From an uncultured Gammaproteobacteria bacterium (GTDB taxonomy: Bacteria; Pseudomonadota; Gammaproteobacteria; Arenicellales; JAANXG01), in assembly GCA_947259395.1 (NCBI GenBank), contig CAMYMN010000013.1, positions 1 through 46,253 on the forward strand: a stretch of 46,253 nt of DNA, in the 5' to 3' direction. The notes below the pieces were generated by a model. It had not been told where the DNA came from. It did no database searches and saw only the letters and a program-made list of their open reading frames with translations. Positions within the stretch are counted from its first letter, which is position 1, and each line of letters starts with the position of its first letter. Below are positions 8,977 to 17,668 of this stretch, one piece after another. Position numbers and translations under genes: made by a program.

Positions 8977-9667
8977 CCATTTCTGCGATGCGGTATCCCG
9001 CGCCCTGTATGGTGTGCAGCAGCGGCTTGTTGAAAGGGCGGTCGATCTGCTTGCGCAGGTTGTACAGATGACTGCGCAACGTGTCGCTGTCCGGGAGGAT
9101 TTCGCCCCATACCTCGCGCTCCACCTCGCGGCGGCTCACCACGCGCGGCGCGGAGCGCATCAGCACCGTCAAAATCTTGAGGCCAATCGGCGATAGGCGG
9201 ATTTCTTGCCCCTCTCTTTGAACCCGTAAGGTGCCGGTATCGAGTACCAGGTCACCGACGGACAGGGTTTCAGGACTCACCTGGCCGCGCTTACGGCGTA
9301 TTAGGGCTTTGATCCTGGCCTCCAACTCCTCCATGTCGAACGGTTTCACGAGGTAGTCGTCGGCGCCCACCTCCAGTCCTGCGACTTTGTCTTCCAGGGT
9401 GTCGCGGGCGGTCAACATCAGCAACGGCGTGGCGCGTCGACCCTCCTTGCGGAGTTTTTCACACAACTTCAGGCCGTCCATGCCGGGTAGCATGAGGTCG
9501 AGAATAATTACATCGTACTCATTGGTGACCGCCAGATGCAGTCCGGTGACGCCGTCGGCCGCGTAGTCCATGACGTAGTCGCGGTGCTCGAAATAGGCGT
9601 AGACCATTTCCGCAATGTCTTGGTGGTCTTCGATCAGCAGCAGTGTGCCGGCGTGGTCTGGTTTCAT
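8969..9667 (-). CDS. OmpR-family response regulator
   Basis: This 232-residue regulator has a receiver domain (residues about 8-120) with acidic pocket E13/D14, phosphoacceptor D57, T86 and K108. A winged-helix DNA-binding domain (about 135-228) ends TIQGAGYRIAE. It is the first gene of a pair with the histidine kinase (8-base overlap). Just upstream of its start is an inverted repeat ACAATAT-N15-ATATTGT, a candidate operator that could bind this regulator; that is inference. Length and motifs are normal for the family. Confidence 0.93.
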   Translation of the reverse strand: MKPDHAGTLLLIEDHQDIAEMVYAYFEHRDYVMDYAADGVTGLHLAVTNEYDVIILDLMLPGMDGLKLCEKLRKEGRRATPLLMLTARDTLEDKVAGLEVGADDYLVKPFDMEELEARIKALIRRKRGQVSPETLSVGDLVLDTGTLRVQREGQEIRLSPIGLKILTVLMRSAPRVVSRREVEREVWGEILPDSDTLRSHLYNLRKQIDRPFNKPLLHTIQGAGYRIAEMDE

Positions 9668-9684
9668 GGACCTGTTCTAAATGT

Positions 9685-9713
9685 ACAATATTGAAGCATA
9701 AATCGGATATTGT
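9685..9713. promoter_or_regulatory. Inverted repeat upstream of the response regulator gene
   Basis: A perfect 7-base inverted repeat, ACAATAT and ATATTGT, is separated by 15 bases and lies 18-46 bases upstream of the regulator ATG. The position and symmetry fit an operator, possibly for autoregulation. No binding is shown by the sequence alone. Confidence 0.35.
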
Positions 9714-10133
9714 GACGGCGGCGTGAAAAATGCCTTGTTAACGATGGCCTACCCGCCGCACGGGCCTCCGGATACGATCATGGTTTACGTCGTATCGCGG
9801 TGTAAACAGGCCGTCCTAGACCGGTAGCGGTGATCATCCGTGTTCGCAGCGCGCCAATCAACCCCCGGGACGGGCGGTGCATGTCCGCGATAGGCTGATT
9901 GGAGCCAGACCCCGCACAAAATATACTCAATTGAAGATCGCGGGCACTCAACACTGTACGAACATCGCGAGGAATACGACGTGTTGTTGGTCGTGCCGAC
10001 TCCTCCCTGTTATTTTATGGTGAGAATCTCACTGTGTTGGATGGTGGTGATAACTTTGGCCGGGTGAGAGCCCTTCCTTCGACTACGCTCAGGACAGGCC
10101 GCACTGCGTTTGTCGAGATGGCACCGCTGCCTT

Positions 10134-10227
10134 GTCATTCCGAGTGCAACGAGGAATCTCACCGTGTTGGAAAATGGTATATGTTTTTAACACGGTAAGA
10201 TCCATCGGCGTTCCGCCTCAGGATGAC
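10134..10227. repeat. MITE-like interspersed repeat, family 2, copy a
   Basis: The element starts GTCATTCCGAGTGCAACGAG and ends GTTCCGCCTCAGGATGAC, giving imperfect inverted termini (GTCATTC and GGATGAC). Related elements occur at 19375-19465, 20747-20844 and about 33424-33664. Such short non-coding repeats are widespread in proteobacterial genomes. Confidence 0.65.
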
Positions 10228-10338
10228 AGAAAAGAAAAGCGCCCCAGGATGATATTGGTGATTGCTCCATTACGCAGAGCTCATGTTTCGTTATATGGTA
10301 TTTTCTCGATCCTGACCTCCGGCGAGTCGGCGAGATTA

Positions 10339-11151
10339 TTAAACTTTTTCGTGCGTACCAACCGCAGCAGCCTCGTCAATAATCCGGTAAAGCGCGTTTG
10401 AATCTGGAATAGTGACGTCGCGACCATCGAATATCGCCAATCCTTCGCGTTCGAGCTCAGTGATGGCTCGCGCCACGGATTCCGGTCGCGCCGACAGCAG
10501 CGAGGCGATTTGACGACGCATAATCGGCAGCTTCACGCACACGTTGCCGTTCCCATTGGTAACCCCGTATCGCTTTTCCATCATGCGTAGAAAATGAATG
10601 AAACGAAATCTAATTGGTAGGTGCTGTTCGCGAATAAACAATACATTTCGCGACCCCCGGTCACGTGCCAGCTTGCGAAACAGCAATCGGGAGAACAACG
10701 GGTAGGTGTCAGTGAGTCTTACAATGGTTGTCTTGGGGAAGAAGCAAACATGGCATCCTGTCAAAGCCTCGGCGGTTGTTACGTGCGGTTCTTCGGCGAA
10801 CAGGCTTCTAGATCCCACCAGGTCTCCGGATCCCACCATCCTCACTGCCTTGTCGGCGCGGAACGCATCCTTGTAACTCAGCAGCGCTACACCGCTGCGT
10901 ACACAGTAAAGTCCGGCAGCGGCATCTCCCTCGGAGAAGATTTTTTCGCCCCGCTCGAAATTACGCACCAGCGTCGATCGCTCCAAAATCGTAGTATCGG
11001 CAGTACGAAACGGCACGTCGCGGATGCAGGACTGCAAGCCACAACCGATGTGCGCGCACGTAATGGTCGGCCCTACCCGCCAGGGTCGCTCCAATTCGTC
11101 GCCATTGGCCGAAGCCTGATCACTCATAATTTTCTGTGCCATACGTTTCAC
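10339..11151 (-). CDS. Crp/Fnr-family transcriptional regulator with N-terminal cysteines
   Basis: This 270-residue regulator has a cyclic-nucleotide-binding-like domain (about residues 50-160; FERGEKIFSEGDAAAGLYCVRSG) and a C-terminal helix-turn-helix (LPIMRRQIASLLSARPESVARAITELEREG). FNR-type sensors use three N-terminal cysteines plus one internal cysteine for an oxygen- or NO-sensitive [4Fe-4S] cluster. Here C32, C37 and C42 (C-x4-C-x4-C) plus C133/C136 could play that role, but the spacing differs from E. coli FNR. The recognition helix has E-S-V-A-R where FNR has E-T-I-S-R, so the DNA site may resemble an FNR box. The start is uncertain: GTG at 11151, or ATG at 11142 or 11127. It stands alone with no clear operon partner. 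Confidence 0.88.
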   Translation of the reverse strand: MKRMAQKIMSDQASANGDELERPWRVGPTITCAHIGCGLQSCIRDVPFRTADTTILERSTLVRNFERGEKIFSEGDAAAGLYCVRSGVALLSYKDAFRADKAVRMVGSGDLVGSRSLFAEEPHVTTAEALTGCHVCFFPKTTIVRLTDTYPLFSRLLFRKLARDRGSRNVLFIREQHLPIRFRFIHFLRMMEKRYGVTNGNGNVCVKLPIMRRQIASLLSARPESVARAITELEREGLAIFDGRDVTIPDSNALYRIIDEAAAVGTHEKV

Positions 11152-11396
11152 GCGGTTTTGAGCGGAATATTTCCATGCGTGTACACTACGGGTGGGGCGT
11201 GAGAACCACGTGAAACCTAAGACGAAATGATGTGAAGACAGGCCAAATTAAGGCTTTGTAATGCAACGCAGGTACGGTTTGGCAGCGGAGATCATTTGCC
11301 TGCTCGACAAACCGCTCAACGCGCGCCAGGGAGACCGCTTCTGATCTTATTCTTTAGCGACCCGGCGGTTCTATCGTGGTTCTTCCTATTTATAGG

Positions 11397-12398
11397 CTAT
11401 GCCCAGAAACCGACGACCCGTTCGATGGTCCAGTAGGCGGCGATGCCGCCGATGGCATACACGGGCAGCGCCTGTGCCCAGCGCATAGGGCGCACCTCGA
11501 AGCGTACCCACATCCGGTGCAGCACGATCATTGCGGCGACGAATAGGAGTTGGCCGACCTCGACACCGATATTGAAGAACAATAACGCCAACGGGATGGC
11601 TTGCTCAGGTAGCCCGACCTCGACCAATGCGCCCGCAAACCCGAATCCATGCAGCAGCCCGAACACGAACGCCACCAGCCATGGCCGGCGCTCGGCCAAT
11701 CCGGGACGTCCCTGGCGGGTGTGTATGATCTCGGTGGCCAGGAATAAGATGCTGAGCGCGATCACCGCTTCCACCGGTTGTTGCGGCGCGTGGACGTAGC
11801 CTAACGTGGCCGCGGCCAGGGTTATGCTGTGGGCGACGGTAAATGCGGTAATCGTCGCGACCAGCGTGCGCCACGCCTTAACAATGATCAGCAACGCGAG
11901 CACGAACAGCAGGTGGTCGATTCCGAGCAGTATGTGTTCCACGCCCAGCCCCAGGTAGGTCGACGCAATCTGCCACACACTCGCGGCGCCCGTTACTTTA
12001 AAAGACGGTTTGCCGGGCGTGAGGCGTTCCGTGTGCACGCTTCCGTCGCGCCATTCGATGCGCACCAGCACGTCGGTGAGGGTGTGCGCCAGGCCGCCAA
12101 TGGTGATGACGCCGCCGCTCAGATTACCGTCGCAGGCGAGGGTCCAACGTTGAATCACTGCGCCAGCCGCGGTGTGCGAACTCGGCGGGGTCTTCTGCTG
12201 GCAGGTGTCGGGGAGCTGCGGATCGAGCTTGAGCCGTGCGCCGCCGCGCATCGGCACCTTCCATAACACCGAAAAAGTGGCAGGAGCGATCTCGCGGAGT
12301 TCCAAGTAACCGGGCCTCACCTCATGGGCGTGTACTTGGGCCGCTATCCATATCACCAAGACCGCGAAGAGCGCTCGCAAGAAGTACCGCGGTCTCAT
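11397..12398 (-). CDS. HupE/UreJ-family (type 2) membrane protein
   Basis: This 333-residue protein has a signal peptide (residues 1-24, ending VHA), a periplasmic domain of about 115 residues and about six to seven TM helices from residue 145 onward. Membrane motifs include EHILLGIDHLLF (H155, D161, H162), TVAHSITL (H190), LLHGFGFAG (H250) and FNIGVEVGQL. HupE/UreJ proteins are linked to nickel or cobalt uptake, and conserved His/Asp motifs of this kind bind metal in that class. Metal specificity here is inference. The start overlaps the stop of the PPIase gene by four bases, so it is the last gene of the operon 15817-11397. The operon context suggests a role in supplying metal to the secreted DUF3604 protein. 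Confidence 0.85.
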   Translation of the reverse strand: MRPRYFLRALFAVLVIWIAAQVHAHEVRPGYLELREIAPATFSVLWKVPMRGGARLKLDPQLPDTCQQKTPPSSHTAAGAVIQRWTLACDGNLSGGVITIGGLAHTLTDVLVRIEWRDGSVHTERLTPGKPSFKVTGAASVWQIASTYLGLGVEHILLGIDHLLFVLALLIIVKAWRTLVATITAFTVAHSITLAAATLGYVHAPQQPVEAVIALSILFLATEIIHTRQGRPGLAERRPWLVAFVFGLLHGFGFAGALVEVGLPEQAIPLALLFFNIGVEVGQLLFVAAMIVLHRMWVRFEVRPMRWAQALPVYAIGGIAAYWTIERVVGFWA

Positions 12399-13264
12399 CG
12401 CGAAGGCGCGGTCAGGTTGGCCAGGCTTTCATTGCCGGGCTTGTCGACGACAATCTCATAGCGGCTCTTGAGCTCCTTGTACATTACCTCGTTGGCTTCA
12501 CGCCGCTTCACGGACAGCAGCTCCGTGCGCACCCGGTCGCGGATTTCCGCCAACGCCGGCAAGCGCGGCGCGACGCGTTCGTGGATAAAGACCAGGTGTA
12601 CGCCGTATGCGGATTCGATCGGCCCGTGCCATTGTTTGACGGGCAATGCCGATAGCGCGTCGGCGAATTCCCGCCCGAGCATACGGGCGATTTCGCGTTC
12701 GCTGCGGTCGACGACTCGATGGTTGAGCATCAACGGGTCGCTGACCGCTGCAGGATCGGCTTCCGCGCCTTGAATGCGCAGGTCATCCAGCAGCAGCCGC
12801 GCGTCCTCGGCTGCCTGCCCCCCGCGCCGGTCGCTGCTGAGGTAGACGTGCATGAAGCTAAAGCGCGCGGACTCTTGAAAGCGCGCGACGTTTTGCTGCA
12901 AGAACGTCTCCAGCGCCGCCTCGGTGGGCTCCGCCGGCTGCGCAATGTCTTGGAACAGAAATTCCATCTTCTGCGCCATGCGTCGCCGCACGATTGTGTC
13001 GTCTTGTTCCAGGCCCAGAGCGCGGGCCTCGCGATACAGGACCTCTTCGCGGATACGACTCGCGATCAAGCCGTCCAGCTCCGCCGAGGTGGGCGGACGT
13101 TGCCAACGGCGCGCCCACAGGGCAGCCATACGGTCGATGTCGTCGGCGGTCACGACGATGCGATCAGCGCGCTCCGCCGCCTCGTCGCTGACCTGATAAA
13201 ACAGCACGAACAGCCCCGCCCCGATCAGCAGGAAATGCAGCAGCGGTTCTTTCAGCCAGCGCAA
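12395..13264 (-). CDS. Parvulin-type (PpiC) peptidyl-prolyl cis-trans isomerase, membrane-anchored
   Basis: This 289-residue protein has an N-terminal TM anchor (about residues 8-25, LLHFLLIGAGLFVLFY), a SurA/PpiD-like helical region (about 35-125) and a PpiC-like domain (about 130-245) with RFSFMHVYLSSDR and the typical closing segment GPIESAYGVHLVFIHE. Such enzymes help fold exported proteins in the periplasm. It lies between a DUF4203-like gene and a HupE-like gene on one strand and overlaps the latter by four bases. A plausible client is the DUF3604 protein encoded first in the operon, but that is inferred from position only. Confidence 0.87.
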   Translation of the reverse strand: MRWLKEPLLHFLLIGAGLFVLFYQVSDEAAERADRIVVTADDIDRMAALWARRWQRPPTSAELDGLIASRIREEVLYREARALGLEQDDTIVRRRMAQKMEFLFQDIAQPAEPTEAALETFLQQNVARFQESARFSFMHVYLSSDRRGGQAAEDARLLLDDLRIQGAEADPAAVSDPLMLNHRVVDRSEREIARMLGREFADALSALPVKQWHGPIESAYGVHLVFIHERVAPRLPALAEIRDRVRTELLSVKRREANEVMYKELKSRYEIVVDKPGNESLANLTAPSR

Positions 13265-13299
13265 GCCACCACCTCCTTCGTCATTGCATCATCCTTGGT

Positions 13300-13890
13300 T
13301 CAGCGAACATTGCCGGTCCAGCGCCCAAGGTTCGCGAACTGCCATCCCATGGCGACAGCAGCCAGCACTCCCCAGATGACCAACGGTGTGTACGCACCGG
13401 CGGCGATGGTGGTGCGATCAAGGACGTCCATGGACTGAAAAATGAGATGCCCGCCGTCCATGGCCAATCCGGCGCCGCCCAGCGCCGACGCCACGACGAT
13501 GAACGTATCGAACACGGCGAGCGTGATCCCGGCGCCGATGAGCGCGGCAATCAGCATGATGACGACGCCGAAAAAACCGGTCAACCCCAAGGCACTGGCA
13601 ATCAAACCGCCCAGCAGCGAACCCAAACCAATGCCAATCAGGATGCGCCGGAAAGTTTCAAAGAAATAAGCGCCACCCGCAAATACGATCACACCACCCA
13701 AGGCGAACAGCAGCTTGATCAGGCTCATTTGTTCGGGCGGGGTGCTGGTCAATAACGACCCCAACCAGAAGCCGACGCCGGCGCCGAAAAAGGCATAGAA
13801 CAACGGCAGCAGGGCGTAGAACAGCATCAGGCCGAATCCCATCACCCCGAGGCCCACCACAATCAAAAACAGACCGTTAACGATATTCAT
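13300..13890 (-). CDS. DUF4203-like multi-pass membrane protein
   Basis: This 196-residue hydrophobic protein has about six or seven TM helices and glycine-rich motifs (FFGAGVGFWLGSLL, GIGLGSLLGGLIASALG). The hydropathy pattern resembles the DUF4203/TMEM198-like group, a family without a firm function. I chose the ATG at 13890 because it lies four bases after the stop of the upstream DUF3604 gene and starts the first helix (MNIVNGLFLIVVG). Longer in-frame starts would lie inside the DUF3604 gene. It is the second gene of the four-gene operon. The family call is moderately sure. Confidence 0.72.
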   Translation of the reverse strand: MNIVNGLFLIVVGLGVMGFGLMLFYALLPLFYAFFGAGVGFWLGSLLTSTPPEQMSLIKLLFALGGVIVFAGGAYFFETFRRILIGIGLGSLLGGLIASALGLTGFFGVVIMLIAALIGAGITLAVFDTFIVVASALGGAGLAMDGGHLIFQSMDVLDRTTIAAGAYTPLVIWGVLAAVAMGWQFANLGRWTGNVR

Positions 13891-13894
13891 AGTG

Positions 13895-15817
13895 TTACGT
13901 TTTCGGCGTGTACCAGATCGGCGAGGTGTAAGCGCGATCCTGAATCGTCGCCGGTACATTATCGGGACGCTTGATGCCGTAGAACGCTGCGTCATAAGTG
14001 GTCCATCGCGGCGTCGGGATTTCTAGTACGCGCACGTAGTAGAAGGCGTGCTGCTTCGGATCGAATTCAGGATCTTGCCAATGAGCACTCATCACGGCTT
14101 CACCGATGGTGTTGGTGTAGGTGGCTTTATCCACATCGACGGTGCTGCCCACCGGGTCTTTGGCGCGGCCATCGGCGCCGATCTTCCGGCCGTCGGACAC
14201 CGCGACGTCGTAGATACGCTCGTGGCTCTCGCCCTTGTCATCCAGCCAACCCTTAATGACCTGCACCCGGTCGAGGTTGGCCCCATCGGGATCGCGCAGC
14301 GCGCGGATCATGAAGCGTGGCGCACCGCCTTGCGGCGCACCGGCAAGGTCGCCGCCCATGGGCACACCGCGACGATAGCCTTGGGCGATGAAATCAGGGC
14401 GCGAGACCTCATCGGCCGTGAAGTCCCAGCCGGCGAATACGCGCACCCGTATGCGGGTGCCGGTGGTGGCGTAAACCTCCTTGCGTTTCATGGCATCAAA
14501 GATATCCCCGCGGGTGTTCTCGCGCGCCCACACCGCCATTAGGCCCGAGGCGACCTCCTGCGAGGTGAGGATGCGCAGCTTGGGATTGTCGGCGGGGATG
14601 ACTTCGTGTCCGTGCCGCTTCGGCGACGGCTCCGTATGCTGGTATTTGCCGAAATAGTTCTCCTCGCGCGTGGTGGCGAGCGCGGTATGCGTGTCCGACG
14701 CGCCGAACAGGCCAAACTTGAACGGGTTGACCCCGAGCTCCTTGCCGAGCTCGAGCCCCAGCTTGAGCGCAGAGCGCCCGTATTCGTATTGAAGCATCTC
14801 CGGCTTCTTCGGCGCGGATCCCGAAAGGTTGCTTACGTCCCAGTTCTCGTATTCGGCGAATTCGTCCTCCGGTGACAGCAGCGGGTGCGTCTCACCGTCG
14901 CCCTTGATCTGGGTCACCTCGTAAAGTGGCTCCCAGCGCAAGCGCGCCTCTGCGTAGGCCCGCGTCAGCGGCGCGCCCTTGAAGGTCTTGTCCAGGAACA
15001 TCAAACCGTTGCTGATGTTGCCGTTGTGGGCCGGGGCGATCGCCCGGCCGCCGGTCTTGGCCTCGTAAGCGGCGAGGAATTTCCACAGATCCTCCGGATC
15101 CTCACTGTCGAACATCGTAAACGGCAGGATCTGGCTGGTCTTGTTCGCGCCATCGGCAAACATGACCACACGGTGCAAGTTGTCACCCTTGGGTGTCGAG
15201 GTCCATTCGAAGCCGGTCATTGCGCTGAACCGGCCGGGCTCGTTGTACGTGTCCGCCACCTTGATAAAGCGCTGCCAGATGCTGCGCGCTACGGCATCGC
15301 TGCTGAACGGATTGGTCCCCTCGATCGTCGACAGCTTGATGATGTTCTGAAACAACTCCATGCGACCGTCCTGGCCCGCGTTGAATCGCTCGTGTGCCCA
15401 CTTACCCCACGGATCGGCAAGCAGCAGCGGATCGGACGCATGGAGCATCGGCGCCAGGCCGATCAATTCGGCGTGATCAGTGATTACGAGAAAATCGAGC
15501 GGGCGGATGAGCTGCACCGGTTGCCCGGTGTTCGAGATAACCTTTTCACCGCGCGCGAATCGGTACCCGGCGTGCATGTCTAGGGTGGTGCCGACCAGGC
15601 CGGCGTCAAAAGACAGATCAGTGTGGAAGTGGGTATCGCCGAACAGCACTTGGTCCGGATAGGCGCGGCCAACGTAGGGCGAGTAGACCCGCTCCTCGGC
15701 AAGGTCTTCTTTTTCCACCGTTGGGTACGGGGAGGCGGAGACTGGACTGACCATTATCGAGAAACCGAACAAGGTAAGGGCCCAGGCCGAGGCTTGGAAC
15801 AGACGATCGAGATTCAT
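13895..15817 (-). CDS. DUF3604 secreted protein (paralogue 3), first gene of an operon
   Basis: This 640-residue DUF3604 protein resembles the two genes at the left end throughout. The ATG at 15817 has AAGGAG (complement of 15825-15830) at good spacing and gives a signal peptide ending PVSAS at about residue 29; 17 further in-frame upstream residues are unlikely. Putative metal-ligand motifs are FGDTHFHT (H63, H65), VITDHAELIG, TGFEWTS, APAHNGN, KGDGETHP and GASDTHT. Unlike the other two, it heads an operon with a DUF4203-like membrane protein, a PPIase and a HupE-like protein. A related sequence with different partners suggests separate substrates or regulation. The reaction is unknown. Confidence 0.9.
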   Translation of the reverse strand: MNLDRLFQASAWALTLFGFSIMVSPVSASPYPTVEKEDLAEERVYSPYVGRAYPDQVLFGDTHFHTDLSFDAGLVGTTLDMHAGYRFARGEKVISNTGQPVQLIRPLDFLVITDHAELIGLAPMLHASDPLLLADPWGKWAHERFNAGQDGRMELFQNIIKLSTIEGTNPFSSDAVARSIWQRFIKVADTYNEPGRFSAMTGFEWTSTPKGDNLHRVVMFADGANKTSQILPFTMFDSEDPEDLWKFLAAYEAKTGGRAIAPAHNGNISNGLMFLDKTFKGAPLTRAYAEARLRWEPLYEVTQIKGDGETHPLLSPEDEFAEYENWDVSNLSGSAPKKPEMLQYEYGRSALKLGLELGKELGVNPFKFGLFGASDTHTALATTREENYFGKYQHTEPSPKRHGHEVIPADNPKLRILTSQEVASGLMAVWARENTRGDIFDAMKRKEVYATTGTRIRVRVFAGWDFTADEVSRPDFIAQGYRRGVPMGGDLAGAPQGGAPRFMIRALRDPDGANLDRVQVIKGWLDDKGESHERIYDVAVSDGRKIGADGRAKDPVGSTVDVDKATYTNTIGEAVMSAHWQDPEFDPKQHAFYYVRVLEIPTPRWTTYDAAFYGIKRPDNVPATIQDRAYTSPIWYTPKT

Positions 15818-15900
15818 GGGTGATCTCCTTTTATCAATCTTGTCGTGGTAAGGGCTGCGGGTCACCAAGGGTGCTCTTCCACGCTACGCGCATGCTAAAA

Positions 15901-15959
15901 CCACAGACCGTGATAGTGGGGTTACCGCCCAACCTCACGCGCTACTATGAGCTCTGTGG
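15901..15959. terminator. Imperfect hairpin upstream of the DUF3604 operon
   Basis: CCACAGA (15901-15907) and ATAGT (15913-15917) pair with ACTAT (15944-15948) and TCTGTGG (15953-15959). The arms are perfect but interrupted by an internal loop, and no T-run follows. It lies between two minus-strand genes, so it could be a processing or termination structure after the hydrolase gene, or a leader structure for the DUF3604 operon. Apart from this I see nothing in the gap 15818-16189. Confidence 0.3.
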
Positions 15960-16189
15960 TGGCTAACGACCCCTGTGGGCGGCGCTAGTTTAGCATAAGC
16001 CTACTTTATTGGAGCCATGTGAAGAAAATGTGAAGCGGCCGCAATCAGGGCATCGCGAACTGGAAACGGACGTACCGCACAATCTTGTGGTGCCGCAAAC
16101 GCAAACAGCGGCGCGTGGCAGAAATAGGCGTGCCTCGCGACGTTCGACAGACGGGTGACTGTGCTGCGGTGACAATACAACTTTAAGTT

Positions 16190-17659
16190 CTATCTGCCGG
16201 CGCCATCCAGCCATTGAATCACGCGGGACTCGAGAAAGTCGTAGAATGGATTGTACCGAAGGCGCAGCAACCAGTCGGCAGGAAACTTCAGCAGGCCGCG
16301 TTCCCCCTGCACGTCGATCTGCCCGAGTTGCAGCGTGGGATCCGCGTAGGGAGATGTGCGCTGTCCGTATAGGGGATCGTCCGGCGGAATCGGCAGCGCG
16401 ACGTGGGAAAGCGAAATCACACCCCGCGGCCAGGCGACATTCAATGCCTCTGTTGCGGTCTTGGTGGAGAGTGGTGGTTTGCGGCGGCTGACCACGGCCG
16501 TGCTTTCGCTGTTTTCGTTGGCGATCAAGGTAAGGGCAAATGGTAGGGAATCGTTCTCCATCAGCCGGGTGGTCAACGGCCCCGGATCGGAGACCAGAAT
16601 CGTCGAGTTGACCTTGTTACGGTTGATGTCGAACAGGATCAGCTCGTGGCGGCCGGGCGCCAAGTGTTCGAGCAGGTTATCGACCACGGCATCCGTCGAC
16701 ACAGTGGCGTCCACGGTCGACAGGAATACCAGGGTCGGCGGGAAATTCTCGATGGGACCCGCTGCAGACAGGGCTTCGACACGCTGCGCCACGTCACGCG
16801 TCAACAGATGCACCTGGGTGCCGGCATTGCTCGTGAACGAGTTGTACTTGAACGGATCGAATTCCGGCAGGACCTGGGTCCAGGCGAGTTTTTCCAGGCC
16901 GGGCAGGGCGGACAGCCGAATGTTCCACTTGGCTAGCACGGCTGCCGGCGTGATGGCGATCGCCGGAGACACCAGCACCAGGCTGGTCGGCGCCGGTATG
17001 TTGGCACCTTCCAGCAGGTTGAGTGAATAGTCCAGCGCCAACGGCGCGCCGGTGGAGTAACCCATGATGTGGATCGGTGACTGCCTCACTTTGGATGCCA
17101 GGTGCTCCATGCTCAGGCGCACCGCGGCGGCCATGTCCTTCCATGTGACGTGCTTGAGCCCGGAGGGGATAGTACCGTGACCGGGCAGTCGCAGGCCGAT
17201 CACCCAGTATCCGCGCTGATGAAGGGCCTCGGCCAGGGCGCGGAAGCTGTAAGGCGAATCGGACATGCCGTGTAACAACAACACACCGCCGGCTGGGGTG
17301 TTGGCGGGGAGTTCAAAGCTGCGGTTCCAGTTGGGCTTACGGTGGTGCGGGTCGGCAACGCTGCCCGTGCTGTAGCGGGCAAGGCTGAATTCGGCCCCAG
17401 TTTCGGTGCGTGCGTAGATCTGATCTTCCAGTTGTGCGAACAACTTGTCTTCCAGGCGCAGGTAGTCTTCGAAGGTGGCGATCGAATTCGTTCTCTCCAC
17501 TGTGAATTCTTCGGTCAGGGTTTCGGTATGCCACAGCTGTAGGGGTGGACCGCTGCGTACCCAGAAGATATATAGCGCGAGCGCGCCAACGACGAAGCCG
17601 AGCGTGCCGATGGTCAGATACCGCACGAGGCGGACGATTATGCGAGCGATGAATCGCAT
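16190..17659 (-). CDS. Membrane-anchored alpha/beta hydrolase (esterase/lipase-like)
   Basis: This 489-residue protein has one N-terminal TM helix (about 13-33) and an alpha/beta hydrolase domain. The oxyanion-hole segment is LLLHGMSDSP (H130, G131) and the nucleophile elbow is GYSTG with S202, as in monoacylglycerol lipase or carboxylesterase-like proteins. The catalytic acid and His lie further on but cannot be fixed by eye. The C-terminus ends FYDFLESRVIQWL. It begins nine bases after the stop of another membrane-anchored alpha/beta hydrolase, so both are in one transcript. The substrate is probably a lipid or ester at the envelope; this is inference. Confidence 0.85.
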   Translation of the reverse strand: MRFIARIIVRLVRYLTIGTLGFVVGALALYIFWVRSGPPLQLWHTETLTEEFTVERTNSIATFEDYLRLEDKLFAQLEDQIYARTETGAEFSLARYSTGSVADPHHRKPNWNRSFELPANTPAGGVLLLHGMSDSPYSFRALAEALHQRGYWVIGLRLPGHGTIPSGLKHVTWKDMAAAVRLSMEHLASKVRQSPIHIMGYSTGAPLALDYSLNLLEGANIPAPTSLVLVSPAIAITPAAVLAKWNIRLSALPGLEKLAWTQVLPEFDPFKYNSFTSNAGTQVHLLTRDVAQRVEALSAAGPIENFPPTLVFLSTVDATVSTDAVVDNLLEHLAPGRHELILFDINRNKVNSTILVSDPGPLTTRLMENDSLPFALTLIANENSESTAVVSRRKPPLSTKTATEALNVAWPRGVISLSHVALPIPPDDPLYGQRTSPYADPTLQLGQIDVQGERGLLKFPADWLLRLRYNPFYDFLESRVIQWLDGAGR

Positions 17660-17668
17660 GCTTGGTCG

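Larger units (their letters stand above)
9668..10338. other. Non-coding gap of 671 bases with short interspersed repeats
   Basis: No supported gene is present. The stretch holds the inverted repeat next to the regulator, a second short inverted repeat (GTTTAC 9783-9788, GTAAAC 9802-9807), a common dispersed motif around 10074-10099 (CTTCGACTACGCTCAGGACA), and a MITE-like repeat at 10134-10227. A partial relative of that repeat begins at about 10022. Confidence 0.6.
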
